Shown: positions 1 through 12,209, counted from the stretch's first letter. The stretch is 64,000 nucleotides of DNA from Halichondria panicea (GCF_963675165.1 NC_087386.1:3474169-3538168), one strand, 5' to 3'. The notes: a model not told the origin generated them from the sequence alone. A program made the numbers and translations.

Positions 1-195
1 GAATTTTCTGATCAATAACAGTTTAGAGAGGAGCTGGACAGTCCAACCAACAAATAAAATAGCTTCACTCAATGCAACAATAATTACAACAATAATTATT
101 AGCAAAAATGTAGATCTGGACAGGACATGACACTGAGGAATACTGCTGACCACTGTTGTGACAGTCCTACCACGAACGTCAACCTTCCTGTACAA

Positions 196-416
196 AGTAA
201 TGTGCGTGTATTTGTGAGTGAGAGTACGTGTGTGTGTGTGTGTATGCTGCGGCGTATGCTGCGGCGTGTGTGTGTATGCTGCGATGTGTGTGTGTATGCT
301 TACAGTGAGTGTGCGCGCGCATGTGTGTGTGAGTGAGAGTGAGAGTGTGTGTGGTGGTGTGTGTGTGTGTGCGTGTATGTGTGTATAACTATGCTTGCGT
401 GTGTGTGTGTGTGTGA
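196..416. repeat. GT-rich simple repeat tract
   Basis: Repeated GTGTGTGT runs are interspersed with TGCTGCGGCG and TGCG variants. Any reading frame through here is an effect of the low-complexity sequence and I do not call a gene. Nothing coding is visible from 1 to about 700. Confidence 0.9.
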
Positions 417-739
417 TTTAGGCGAGGATGTGTCTAACCATGTATTCTACCCTTGACAGAGGCGAAGGGGCACTGGGCAGTGACAGCAAGTACTCACGGA
501 CAGCAGACACACACGGACAGCAGACACAGACACTTTTACCTATTGTTACGCAAGTCAAAAAAATGTTTTCAAGGCTCAAAGAATGAAAGGAGAGGCTATT
601 ACTTTACTATTTCAAAAAACAATCTAGGTTAGTAGTCAACACACATAATAATTATGTACCCTGGCTCACCTCGCTGCTACTGCCACTGTTCCTCTGTTCA
701 CGTTCACTGTACATACGTGGCCCCATCTCTGATTATTGG

Positions 740-930
740 ATCCAGCCACACCTACACGTAGTGTATGTACGTACACAAAGAAGGCTAATCAATGCTTTTC
801 AGCACTAAAAAGTCTAGATACAACTACTATCTATCTATCATGTACAGTCAGTACTAACCATACAGCTTCTAGCGATTCTATATACAATGTAGGCATGCAA
901 CACAGTACTGTAAGCAACTACAACCGATTG
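740..930 (+). repeat. Dispersed repeat family A, copy 1 (partial)
   Basis: A diverged partial copy of the unit found again at 1060-1430 and 4590-4925. Shared landmarks in the same order are CCACACC near the start, a CACAAA run, CAGCACTA, TCTAGATAC/TCTACAG, and GCTTCTAGCGA near the end. It carries no recognisable protein. Confidence 0.6.
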
Positions 931-1059
931 AATTTTTAATATTTTAATCTTACGGCCTGATTTTAAGTCTATAATAGGTGATGCAGGCCCTTCAGTAGAG
1001 TCAACACATACAGCTTAGGAAGCTTGTTATAGCTTGTACTCACCTTTTTGCCACTACCA

Positions 1060-1430
1060 GTGCTTCTTTTTACACATAGCTGCCTCTGGTTATAAGCCAC
1101 ACCCAGTACCTTGTGTAGCTGCACAAAAAAACGCTAAGCAACGCTTCTTAGCACTACAAACTCTACAGGTACGTCCTTTATACTTACTACAATAAGTATT
1201 AGACGCTTCTAGCGAATCTAAAAAGCCTAACAAAGTAGTATTATACGCAACTACTATTTACCGCGCAGATCACAGCCAATCCTTCGAGCTTGTAGATCTT
1301 TGACTGGTATATCTTCCTAGCCTAACTTGCACAATCAAAAGTCGAAGCGCTTTCGAGTTACAAGCAGTTTTCTAAGAACTAACTAATTTTGCATTTTTTA
1401 AAAATTAATATGGCCGTGGGGGGTGTAACC
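1060..1430 (+). repeat. Dispersed repeat family A, copy 2
   Basis: The best-preserved alignment is to 4590-4925. Both contain GCACTACAAACTCTACAG, GCTTCTAGCGAATCTAAA, CAAAAGTCGAAGCGCTTTCG and AAAATTAATATGGC in the same order and spacing. The copies are direct repeats about 3.5 kb apart. They could be LTR-like or MITE-like ends of one larger element, because a transposase remnant lies between them, but I cannot confirm this. Confidence 0.75.
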
Positions 1431-1639
1431 CTAACCCTGACGTAACAATGCGGCGTATAATAATCGGTTAAACCTCTGGGTATTCTGACCAAACAACCGA
1501 CCTCTTTGGTCATGTACGTCGTCTTTCCTTTGTAAGTGGTGTTATGCATGCAAGGTACAGAACCAGCGTTCATCGCCGTTCATGCGATTCACGTTTAGAG
1601 AATCCTCGTCAAAGGCCATCATAATTATGGCAATCTGAT

Positions 1640-2508
1640 TTGGGATACTTATCCGTCACGTGATTCGCCATATTCGTTCTCGCTCCCATTGTAATGTTTG
1701 GATCATTCACCTTAGCTGCATCATACTCTGCCTCCGTCGTGTTCAAGTACGAAATCGGAATCGGACACCATTATGCCGCTTTGCGAATAACTTGACTTTC
1801 AGGAGTACCCCATTGTAGTTGACTCGTCATGGAATATAAAGATATTTTTTTGCCGTCTAAACAGGTCAATATCAGCCTCTTTAGCTTCAACGTTTGGTGC
1901 CAACTCGGCCAACATCCTCCAACAATAAGCTGGCAGAGGAACTTTGTTCGATGCTGTATAACATCTCTCTTTCATGGCCGTCGATATAAACACCCTTTTT
2001 CTGGTCTAAGACCAACGAGCACTTATCTCTCTCGGATAGCCACTCTCTCGGATAGCCAGGAGTAAGGACAAAATATTGCGGCAGTTAAATTTGATTTCCC
2101 TTTAAACAGGCATTTTCTCGAACAAATTTACTTGCAGATTTGTTTAGGTCTTCATTTTGCCAAAAGACTCCTTGACGTTGATACTTGCCTTGCTGGGAAT
2201 CATGGGAATCATGGAAAAAAGAATACTTCCACAGTTCTTTCGTTCCTTAAAATGAGTTAAAATGAGGTTCGCAATTTGATTAGCGGCATCTGTCTGCTTG
2301 ACACCATTTAATACAAGTCTCAAGACATCAAATTATCTCGAGACAAACATAATCTTTTTCATCATCAAGGAGAGGCTGAGTTTCAGTTGAGTTGGAAGAA
2401 GCTGGTGGTACGGGTATGGTTGGCTCTGGCGGGATAGTGGCGGGACAACTTGACTTTCTTAGCTTCCCTTGCTTGCTCTAGATGGATCTTTCTCTTAGTT
2501 TTAGGCAT
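1640..2508 (-). pseudogene. DDE transposase remnant (multi-copy family), frameshifted
   Basis: On the minus strand a start at 2508 opens a basic N-terminus (MPKTKRKIHLEQAREAKK). After frameshifts the diagnostic segment KKGVYIDGHERED appears near 1970-2010, followed by IFIFHDEST near 1830-1860 and MVSDFVLEHDGG near 1740-1770. In invertebrate and fungal DDE-superfamily transposases the GHERED motif is followed by a [F]HDES segment holding a catalytic aspartate. This order supports a transposase that cuts and joins element ends in the nucleus. The body lacks an open frame, and one break coincides with a perfect 16-bp tandem duplication at 2027-2058. The gene lies between two direct copies of repeat family A, which may be its former ends. 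I am fairly sure of the family and certain that it is inactive. Confidence 0.65.
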
Positions 2509-2519
2509 CTTGTAATAGC

Positions 2520-4200
2520 TACAGAGACTTCTCTAACAAAATTCTGTGTGCTTGATTTATGCTTGATTTAGAAAAAAAGCTTAGCATTTTCAATTTTTCA
2601 TAGCAACCACTAAAAACTTGATGCTGGTTATTTAGAACAATTTGAATATTTTTTTTGCTAGTTACGGTTTGCGAGTTATAACAGGTCAAAGGTGAGTACC
2701 CTAAAAAATTTTTTGGAGATTTATGCTCTTGTGCACCCGTACATATGGGGATGGACCGATCCCAGCTGATGCTGATGAAGATGTTGTCTCCAATACCAAC
2801 GCTTGAGGATCTAGTGATGAATGTGGACCCTTTAGCTGCTGATATATACCTTACTACTCTAGAACAAGTTCAATGTTACAATATTTTCAATGTTACAATA
2901 TTATAGTAACAGAATATCATTTTTAAAAAATAGCGATAAAAGGTTGAGGGCTAGTTTTTGGCCTCATTTGCAATAACTTGCAATTGTGTCATGCCAGACT
3001 CTGAGAGAGAAACGTTATTTATACCATAGAATTAATTGTAATTGTATTTATTATAATGTATGTTCACTTTTGAGATTGATATTGAATTTATATAAATACA
3101 AATTTCACACGAAATTTTAAGCAAATTTTTGATTGGTGACCTATGGCGATCGGACTTGGTATGGCTTCTGTTGACCTTCGAGAGAAGCCTTGCAAAGATG
3201 TGGAGCTCAGGAAGGTTGTAGCTTACCACAAATTAAATAAGAGTAGAGTAATGTGCGGTTGATGCAAATATGCGTCATCCGCGGCTAACAGCTTATTCCT
3301 TAATGACGCAAATTTGCGTCAACCGCAGCTAATCGGTTAAACTGGTGAACCAAATCCAGCAGGTGTCACCCCAGCGACCCCACAGACCCCACAGACCCCA
3401 CAGCATCATTGGAGGAGTATGGATCAGTGGGGAGTATGGATCAGTGGACTTAATTATGAACTATATAATATGGATCACCTCAGTTTGGTAACCAAAGCCA
3501 TTGTTGTAGGACAATGGGCTTTGGTGTCAGTGATGTGTGATGTGCAGGTGTCAGTGAACTCCCACCATGGGATCAATGGACTACGGATCAATGGACTACG
3601 GAATATTAATTATTATGAACTATAAATTATAGAGTATGAATCACCTCAGTTTGGTAATTACCAAAGTTGTTGTAGGATAACTTTGTTGAGGAACTTTAAA
3701 ACTTTAAATCGTGAGGGTGTACCTTGTATAGTGTTCGGACTCAAACTCGGATCGTCAGTGATACTGTACGTACATATAAAAATATTGTGAATGCTTATAA
3801 TATGTGAATGCTTATAATAAGCTTATAATAATAACAAAGATCCAAAAATGTCTTAATTGGACACACACACCTAAACTGTGCAATTCTCGAGCAGTAACTT
3901 TTTCCTTTTTCTCAGTAACCTATACCTTGGCCTCTAGTGACCTTTCTTGGGTTGGCCTAATTTTACAAGATCAACCTATATTAAGCAATAACTGCACGCT
4001 CACGTTTTTTTCTTGGGGTTAAGGGATTTCGTTTGGCTATAATTATAATTATAATTAGATTAAATAATGCAGTAAGTGATTGATCCCACTGTACTACTCA
4101 CATCGCTTTCTTTTCTGGCCTATTTGGAGCACATATAAACATAAACAATAAAATTATACCTTTGTTACTTTGTTACCGTCACCACTCACTATTTAGGGTA
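2520..4200. other. AT-rich stretch without genes; one local duplication
   Basis: No convincing coding sequence. It contains a short array of ACAGACCCC at about 3374-3404. A diverged duplicated block of about 90 bp occurs at 3437-3520 and 3589-3690; both copies carry GGATCA, then ATCACCTCAGTTTGGTAA, then TTGTTGTAGGA. Confidence 0.5.
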
Positions 4201-4589
4201 AATATGTAAAACCTGTTAAATTATATGTACATGCAATCATGCATGCACCACCTAACACATAAACAGTGGTGAGGTTCAAAATCACACTTAAGCGTATGTA
4301 CCCTTGTTAACTTGCTGTTCCATTGTTGAATCTTCCTCTGAATAGACTTCCGATGAGCCGGTTCCTTGAGATCTTGGATCAGGTGAGGTGAGATCTTGAT
4401 GATCAGGTGAGGTGAGATCTGATTGTAAGTACTACACACATAAGTACTACACACATAAGTACATCATGCAACTATTATACACAAACCAACCTGGCACATC
4501 CAACAACAAGAGCATCTCTTGGTAACACGTAATGATGATAGTATGATGATATGTACAAACATACCTGTTCTTTGTTCTTTAAGACTACA

Positions 4590-4925
4590 CGAGGCTGCAT
4601 CTGGTGATCAGCCACACCTAGTACCTAGTGTACTTGACTAGGTACTTGCACAAAAAAAAGGGTGCTTCTCAGCACTACAAACTCTACAGCTACGTCCTAT
4701 ATACTTACTACAATGAGTATTAAAGCTTCTAGCGAATCTAAAGAGCCATGTAACAAAGCAGTATTATACGCAACTGCTACTTACCGCTGCAGAGATAGTG
4801 ATCTTTGACTGTTCCTAGCCTAACTTGTACTATCAAAAGTCGAAGCGCTTTCGAGTTACGCACTGTTTTCTACGGACTAATAAATTTTGTGCATTTTTTG
4901 AAAATTAATATGGCTGTGAGGGTGT
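4590..4925 (+). repeat. Dispersed repeat family A, copy 3
   Basis: Direct copy of 1060-1430 with the same ordered landmarks (AGCACTACAAACTCTACAG, GCTTCTAGCGAATCTAAA, CAAAAGTCGAAGCGCTTTCG, AAAATTAATATGGC). A few small indels separate the copies. It carries no protein. Confidence 0.75.
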
Positions 4926-5339
4926 CCCCGCAACGTTGTCATGGCGTATATTCGGTGTGTTTACTACTGAGATTATGGCTAGCTGCCTTTATATTAGTAG
5001 ATCTAGTCCAGTACGTCTAGTATAAAATGATCATAATAGAAGGGGAGCAATACATCATAAGCGTACTTTTAAAAAAAAATTATCTTGTATGAATTTAGAA
5101 CACTCTGAATCCATCATCTGAATCCATCATGCTCATCATGTAAGGGTAAGTTTGCTTGATGCCTCATCAGTATAAGACTGCGTGTATTTAATTTTACGCA
5201 CCCCTTCGATAATGTTGTAGGTGAGGCTATTAAATGTACGCACATGTACGCACCCCTTCTGTTGTACACAGCAAATTCTTTTGTTTGTTGGCAGTTCTTA
5301 GAAGAACTAAAAAAAAAAGGTTTAAAGGGTTGTGAGAGC

Positions 5340-6255
5340 TGTGAGAGTTCAATTCGAGGGACAGTTCCTCTTGTCATATCCCACTGTCCTGCAAATTCCG
5401 CATACACGCTGCCTCTTAGGTGGAGGTGGAGCAGGTGACAACGGGGACGATGGTGGAGTGGGAGTGGGACTGATTTCACGTTGGACGTTGGGGGGTGTTC
5501 TGTCTTCTGTCTGCTGAACGGTCGAGGATGAGATGGGAGTGGACAAAACTCCCGGATTTTGTACCATTGTCTCTGCAGGGACAGACCCGCTGGGTGTATC
5601 ACTGATGGTAGCTCGTTCTCGTCAAAGATGACACCAGGTTTGAGAAGAGTGTGCTGCCCATTCCTTAACATACACCTTCCCGGGCATAGAAGACGTCATC
5701 CTGAGGTGGTGGTACTTCTTCAGCGATGGTAGTTTCTTGAAACTGGTGGCAAAGAAGTCTGTCATCACCTACCACCAATTGCACACTGCAGAGCGCTGGC
5801 TCATGTCCTTGAGGCTACCGATGGAGGTGCGACGGTACAGGCGCTTAAACAAGCGTGTGCCCAACAACCAAAAAGGACAAGGTGATCTTGGTGTGTCTCT
5901 TCGTCAGGACTCTCCAGGCAAGGTACTGTATCATGGCGTTGTTCTTGTTTTGCCCAGTACAGTTATTTGCCCAGTACAGTTATCAGCATGGAGATACACT
6001 TCTTTCTCTCCTATAGTAAAAACAATTAGTAAAAACAATCATTGTAATAATAATTACGGTTTTTCAATTTTTCTATGCTGTGGTGCTCGAAGAAGTAGTG
6101 AAGCTGGCTGATGACCGTGTTGGCCACAATCACCAGCTTCATCGCACAGAAAGTTGATCTGTCTGGGATCCAAATACAGCACACTTCCTAGGGGTCAAGA
6201 AGTAGATGGTACCTGGTTGGAGAGGGTTACTTGGGAAGTTACTTGGGAAGTGCAC
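5340..6255 (-). pseudogene. C-terminal half of a multi-copy transposase-like protein
   Basis: Reading the minus strand from about 6230, GTIYFLTPRKCAVFG is followed by INFLCDEAGDCG and VISQLHYFFEHHS. After an interruption come LTKRHTKITLSFLVVGHT, FKRLYRRTSIGSL and DFFATSFKKLPSLKKYHH, then a proline-rich tail and a terminal zinc-knuckle-like CGICRTVGYDKRNC near 5352-5400. I recognise this order from a repeated transposase-like family in sponges and cnidarians, but I do not know an established name. The role is inferred to be DNA transposition. Several frames must be joined to follow it, and low-complexity sequence replaces part of the middle (about 5940-6080). It is therefore a dead copy. The N-terminal half is not visible; a CA-rich satellite begins just upstream. 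Confidence 0.6.
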
Positions 6256-6269
6256 CTGAAAAGAAAAAA

Positions 6270-6545
6270 GGTTCGTTAAATCACACACACGCATACATGT
6301 ACACTGCATACATGTACACATGCCTACACGTCCCTCCCCACACATACGAACTCCTCCCACACAGACTCACGCCTACACACACACACTCATTCCAACTCTT
6401 CCCACACACATGCACACACTCGTTCCAACTCCTCCCACACACCCACATTAGTTACATTCATCGTCTTCCCACACACACACACCTACACACGCACACGCTT
6501 GATCCAATTGATCCAACTTCTCACACACAACTTCTCACACACCTT

Positions 6546-6592
<47 letters not shown>

Positions 6593-6745
6593 TTAGTTAC
6601 ATTCGTTTCAACTCCTCCCACACACACTCCTCCCACACAGACACACACACACACACACACACTTAGTTACATTCGTTTCAACTCCTCTCACACAGACACA
6701 GACACATACACATACACATACACACACACTCGTTCCAACTCCTCC
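6270..6745. repeat. CA-rich minisatellite
   Basis: Poly(CA) alternates with imperfect copies of a phrase around TTCCAACTCCTCCCACACA and with TTAGTTACATTCGT. The open frame of about 120 codons through it is a low-complexity artefact. Confidence 0.9.
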
Positions 6746-7623
6746 CGTTTTCCTAGGCCCTGTCACATATGGTACAAAGATTTGCAATTATGCTTGCTTT
6801 TGCAAATCTAATCTCATATAAGAGATGCAGTCTTTGGTCTTTGGCAGTCTTTGGCGCATACCAACATTTTTGCATGCTCGACCCATAATTATTAAGCCAT
6901 TAAACGATTAATGTCTCAGAGACGATGTCGGTAAAGGTATATACACTGAGAACATACTGACCATGATATCAATGTTAGTTTTATCTTGATCCATCATTCT
7001 CTGTGTGGATAAAGGAAGTACTAGAACAAGATTACTAGAACAAGATCACGTGCGCCTGTGTAATTAACAATAACTATAGCTACAGTACATTGCATGCCAC
7101 ACATTCATGACACAAAGTCATGTATTTCCTATATTGAATATCATATAGTCAGCACCTTGCACAACACTCAGGCATGCAGAATTAAATGAACAAATAAAAG
7201 GTCACAGCTATAGCTTGAACGTAACATTTTACACAAGTAAACAATGACATGGCCTCTGCACATGCAGTGCATCCAGTCTATCGAGAGTAGAATATCAAAT
7301 GCTAGAGTAGTTTGCTAGAGTAGTTGTACTTAAATGTAAATAACCAATATCCTACAATTCAAAGAAAGTCACCTCAGTAAAAAAATTCCATGGCAAGATA
7401 AGGTTGGTAGATTTGTGGTGATTAATAGGAATTGTTATATAGAAGGTGATCGGTTTGAGAAAGAAAAGACCAACAGTTTCCCGTTTAGCTCTAACTAGAC
7501 TATCTCAGTTCTGAAAGGTTATAATATGTTACTGCATGTGCTTACTACTGTTAAATTTAGTTCACACATTTTTACGATTACCTAAATGGATTTCCCACAA
7601 TAACAACTTCATTCACCTATATA

Positions 7624-7999
7624 CAGTAGACTCTCGCTATTCCGGCTCTCTAAAGTACGGCCACCTCGATATACCGGCCATTTGGTTTGGCACGCACTGC
7701 CACGGACTGCACAAAACTCACCCTGAAGTACGGCCACTCGCTATTCCTTTTACCGGCCAGTGTGTATATATGATGTTTTGGGTGTGGTTTAGTAAATAAA
7801 ATTGGATTACACTTAAATAGAGAGCAGAATGAATGATTCATTATCCTCGAGGAGACAAGAACTGCAAAATCAGTGATTAGATTCGAGGTAAGGTCGTTTT
7901 TTTTAAGCCGCGGCTAATTATCTGAAGAAGTACGGCCACCTCACTATTCCGGCCAAGCTGCATGGTCCCAAGGGTGGCCGGATTAACGAGAGTCTACTG
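7624..7999. mobile_element. Pogo/Tigger-type MITE with TA target duplication
   Basis: The ends are inverted: CAGTAGACTCTCG at 7624 and CGAGAGTCTACTG ending at 7999. Flanking TA dinucleotides at 7622-7623 and 8000-8001 form the target-site duplication. Subterminal sequence repeats TACGGCCACCTC and CCGGCCA on both sides. At 376 bp with no transposase it must have moved in trans. CAGTAGA-type ends with a TA target fit Tc1/mariner (pogo/Tigger) elements. Confidence 0.85.
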
Positions 8000-8002
8000 T
8001 AT

Positions 8003-9478
8003 AATAGTATCATAATTAATAAGCCAACGTACTCCATCTCAACATCAAAAAGGACATTGTATTATATCATCAGCATCAATCATCAGCATCAGCTGGAATC
8101 GGTCCCCATAATAATGAATCGGGATCCATCCCTGTCGTTGTAACCTGTCACATTGACCGACTGTCTCACTGTCCGCATAAACTATTAACACACATGATCC
8201 GTGCTATTACCAAAAAACACCCCTCCATGAAATTAAAAAAAGCAAACAATCAAATCTAGTTATACATAATTATGTTCAATACCCATAAAGTGTATAAGGG
8301 TCACTAGCTAGATCTTTATTCGTTATAATATTATTATTTTATAATAATTTTGAGAAAACAGAATTCCCTTGTCCTAAAAATGTTCTTCTGACGTACAATT
8401 AATAGGTAATCGGATAATTCCGAAGCAAGCAGAGGACGTCGGAAGGGTTCCAGCTATAAAGAAAACATTACATTGAGGGATTTGGGAGTGGCCGGTTGCA
8501 ACATGTGTGAGCAAAACATGTCATCAATGAAAGTTAAATCATAGCTATACATGCTACATATAAAGCACGTACACAACATGCCACTCACTCCTCCAGTCGT
8601 GTCACTATACTCCATCATTGCTGTCATCACCACTTATATCACTGCATGCAGGCAGGCAGTTAATAATGGATGTATAGTGTATGGAGGGGGTGCTCTAAAA
8701 ACTATAGCTATAATCCCATCTACACAGTGTGTAACTGAGTAGTATAGCTAGCATGCAATAATTCAAGTATTATTGCTGCAGCTGTTTGGTTCTTTCTCCA
8801 TCTAGTTGTCTTAGGGATAGGTTGTGATGGATCATGATGGATCCAGCAGGTATCTCTTGTAGGGTCCTCTCTTATTTGGTGGGAGTTCTTCTTGTCTTTG
8901 AACAGCTAGGTGACTAGATCTAGCTTCACACCTTAGGATCATTCTGGTGCAGTGCTCACCTTTCGAAACATCTCATTGGCCAATGCACTTTTTGAGCACA
9001 TGGCAAACGTCATCATGCCACCAAAAAGACAAAGAAAACCTACACTAAGGTACCACAAGGACAATACCAGTGTCCTCACCATGTAAACCATGTAATAATA
9101 ATTATCTTGCATATCTTGCATACAAGCTGTGTAGTTCTATAATTAAATTATTATTGTATTGCAGTATTGGAGCGAGCGAGTAATGTGCAGTGCCTTTACT
9201 TGTAATTTGCTCGAGGCATATCTGGACCAGGGAAACTCTTTCTCGAGTTGTGGCTAGTTTGATTCACAAACTTTCTCATAAGTTAGCCTTGCACTAAAGC
9301 GCTAGCTTTTTGTTACCTACAACAGCCAAAAAAGAGGTGTAAAGCAGCTAGCTATAGTAGACTCTTGCAGACACGCCTCTTATTCCTAATGCGCATGCGC
9401 ATCCTAGCAGAATCAATCTTCTTCTTAATTGCTTCCAAATGCACTATAAAATGATAGCATATATACAATATGTATTAT
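8003..9478. other. Intergenic sequence, nothing recognised
   Basis: AT-rich sequence without supported genes. A segment at about 8071-8120 resembles the reverse complement of about 2740-2785 (CAGCATCAGCTG..ATCGGTCC), so a short inverted dispersed repeat is present. Confidence 0.4.
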
Positions 9479-9633
9479 TGTTTGTATCTGTCCTTATTTG
9501 AACTCTGTAACTGTTTACTTTGGTCATTGCATCATTGTGGGTTTTCCCTTGTATTCTTATAATTATGAAATGAACACATGGTAATTTGCTGAAAGTGAGT
9601 AGTTATTGAATCCTATCTAATCCAAGTTTGGCC
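9479..9633 (+). repeat. 5' LTR of the BEL/Pao element
   Basis: Begins TGTTTGTATCTGTCC and ends near CCAAGTTTGGCC, matching 16365-16516. The copies differ by a roughly 9-bp segment after CTCTGTAACT (present only in the 3' copy) and by a short AT-rich insertion near 9558 (only here). The exact 3' border is uncertain because neither copy ends in a clear CA. Confidence 0.85.
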
Positions 9634-9710
9634 GGTCTCTGGTCCTTACTTGGAATTGTGTTGAACAGTCAGCTGTTTGATCAAATACTCGCTCTCGCTC
9701 TACGTACGTG

Positions 9711-11110
9711 ATGGCAGATGCTACACGTGCCATTTCTAATTACGAAGAGGTGTGGCTAAATCCTCCATTACTCGTTTGATCGTTCGCACTCAGAGAATGC
9801 GGCACCTGATACTGGAAGAAATGCCAAACAACTACTGGCAAAGTTGCAAGATGCCACTGAAGAGTACCAGTGCATCCACATGTCACTGGTTGATGCCATA
9901 GAAGAGCTAGAAACTGAACAAGCTGTACTGGATGAGCTACTGGACACCTCAGAAGATTTGGCTGCCCGAATTCAGGCAGTAATTGATTCCAATGATAAAC
10001 TTAGTCCCGATGATGAATACAGAGGTGTCACTCGCAGATTGGCTCGCTTACAGAGATCTTTGGCTCCAATTGACGATGCTCTTAAGACATTAGAGGGTGG
10101 TGAACATCCAGATGTACCCCGCATGAAGCTATACCGAGACCACAAACAGGAACTCACAAACATTGATGTTAAGCTTTTCTCATTGGACATAGTCGAAACT
10201 GATGATTTCATGACTCAGCACACACGACTCAGTGACACATTGTTTAATCACTCTGTCCGACTATTTGAAACTCACACACCCATGAGGGTTGTAACAACCA
10301 CTGACGGAGATATCAGAGGAGCCAGATTACCGAGATTGGAAGTACCTACGTTCGATGGTAACATGCTTCATTGGAGAAACTTCTGGGAGCAATTCAGCAT
10401 CTCAGTACACAGTCGCTCAGGTCTGTCCCCAGCAGAGAAGCTCGTCTACTTACAACAAGCCCTAAAGGATGGTCCAGCCAGAAGCACGATTGAAGGTCTC
10501 TCTCGCAGTGGAGACAACTATAAAGAAGCAGTTCGCTACCTCAAGACCAAGTACGACCGTCCTCGCCTACACCAGGCCCATGTGAAAACCATTCTGGATG
10601 CTCCTCCCATCAAGGAAGAGGAGATTCGTAAGTTGCATGATACTGTAATACAGAATTTACGTGCTCTGAAATCGATGGGATATGATCCATCAGGCCCATT
10701 AGAATTGAAGCTTGACCCTAACACAATGTTTGAATGGCAAACGCATAGCCAGAAGAGTCCCCCATTTCCAAGAGCTCCTTGAGTTTTTAAACCTTCGTGC
10801 TCAAGCGTCAGAATCCTCCCTTTCCGAAGTTAATAAGAAAACAAGACATGATAGTCATAATTTGAGAAAGGGTTTTTCCCCCAGTGGTAGTGTGGCCTCT
10901 CATGCGGCAAATTCCGAGCCGTATTCTAGTCAATGTGTGCTATGCAAACCTGATAAGCATCCGTTATATGCATGTCCTAAATTCAAAGATTTGTCACATG
11001 AATACAAGATTGCTACTCTGAAAGCTAACTACCTGTGCATGAACTCTAATCACTTTGTGAAGCATTGCACGATGTCAGAAGCCGCACCACACTCTATTAC
11101 ACGTGGCTAA
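9711..11110 (+). pseudogene. BEL/Pao gag with zinc knuckle, frameshifted
   Basis: A start at 9711 (MADATRAISNYEE) is followed by a frameshift. The main 312-codon frame then runs from 9844 to 10782. Its first 160 residues are charged and helical; residues about 165-190 contain LPRLEVPTFDGN and LHWRNFWEQF, the hallmark of the DUF1759 gag region in Pao elements. A frame change near 10740 leads into 10712-11110, which holds a CCHC-type knuckle, CVLCKPDKHPLYAC. Gag forms the particle and binds element RNA in the cytoplasm. The product would be split in at least three pieces, so it is not functional as it stands. Confidence 0.85.
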
Positions 11111-11429
11111 CACTGACGCTTCAATAAATGTAAATTCAACCCCAGCTACTATCCTGCCACCAAGGATATCCGATCCTGCAACAATAAACATTGCAGCTCC
11201 GCCATTCGTGCCACAAAGTATGGAATCATTGAATCTTTCCCAATGCGAACCTCCTAGTGACGTAGTCACGGGTACAGCCATTAAACTTCGATCGAACACT
11301 TTGTTAATGACTTGTCGACTTGTAGTGTGCCCACCTGATGGCACACGTGTAGAAGCTAGAGCCTTACTTGACAACGGATCCTCTGCGTCTTTCGTATCGG
11401 AACGCCTAGCCCAAATTCTACGATTGCCT
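11103..11429 (+). pseudogene. BEL/Pao aspartic protease, truncated by an insertion
   Basis: The frame contains VEARALLDNGSSASFVSERL, the active-site region of the Pao retropepsin (DUF1758-like). The catalytic motif reads D-N-G instead of the usual D-[ST]-G, which would be expected to impair cleavage. The frame is cut at 11429 by the TIR element at 11430-12200 and continues at 12210. The protease normally releases the mature proteins from the Gag-Pol precursor. Confidence 0.8.
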
Positions 11430-12200
11430 TAGCCTCGACCCCCGACCCCCGGCCGATCCGTCTCCAATTGAACGCTAGGTCGCCTACTAGGCCTGGTATT
11501 GATTGTATTTGGGCGTGATCTGGGCGTGGTTTTTTAATACATTGACTCGTGGTACAACAAAAAATGAATCCTCCAACAGTGGTGGGGCAGTATAAGGGGC
11601 AGTATACAGCAGGAAATACTTCCCAGGAAATACTTCCCAGAAGACACTTCTTTGGCAGTGGCAACCAAATCTTTGTCGATTCCTTCGATTCCTTTATTGC
11701 TTTATTGCTACTGAGGATGGCAGCAGAAACACCTCTATTGTTTAGACTCCTGATCTGGTCAATCATGAGTCTCATGATGAGAGATACAAGGGGAGAGACA
11801 ATTAACAAGAACAACACTTTTGTCAACAAGAGGAGCCTTGGTCCTACCTAGCTTGTAGTCCATTAAAAAGGGTAGCAACTGATATAGCAGAGAAGACTTG
11901 CCATACCCCGTTGGCAACCAGGTAAACACGTGCCTGGGCCTGTTCTGCCATGAGAGTGAGGCCATCTTGCTTCAAACAAGACAACGAGTTGCATGCCATA
12001 GCTAGCTAGCTATAAATTGAGAACATGACACGGAGCTAAATTACTGTAACTTTTACGGGAGTAAAATGCCTCTACGTACACCTTTAGTATTACAGAAAAA
12101 AAGCAGGAAACAAAATGTAAAGAATCACTGCTTTTGTTTCCGGTTCCTGCCACGCCCAACTTCGTTCTATTAAAAAAAAATAGGCCTGGGACCGAGGCTA
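11430..12200 (-). mobile_element. TIR element carrying a RecQ-like helicase fragment, inserted in Pao pol
   Basis: Inverted ends TAGCCTCGACCC (11430) and GGGACCGAGGCTA (ending 12200) are bounded by a perfect 9-bp duplication, CGATTGCCT, at 11421-11429 and 12201-12209. On the minus strand the insert encodes a Walker A segment, HVFTWLPTGYGKSSLLYQ (about 11870-11930). After a frameshift comes VSPLVSLI with DQIRSLNNRGVSAAILSSNK (about 11710-11800). This is the order of motifs I, Ia and Ib of RecQ-family superfamily-2 helicases. No DEAH/DEVH box or C-terminal helicase lobe is visible. A 9-bp duplication resembles Mutator-like elements, but the TIR is short. It may be a non-autonomous deletion derivative of a larger helicase-bearing transposon. 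Confidence 0.8.
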
Positions 12201-12209
12201 CGATTGCCT

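Noticed and set aside
6231..6596. 121-codon His/Thr-rich ORF
   Set aside because: Low-complexity CA repeat translated; no independent evidence.
11075..11374. 99-codon minus-strand ORF in the Pao element
   Set aside because: It is antisense to the protease frame, which has a recognisable active site.
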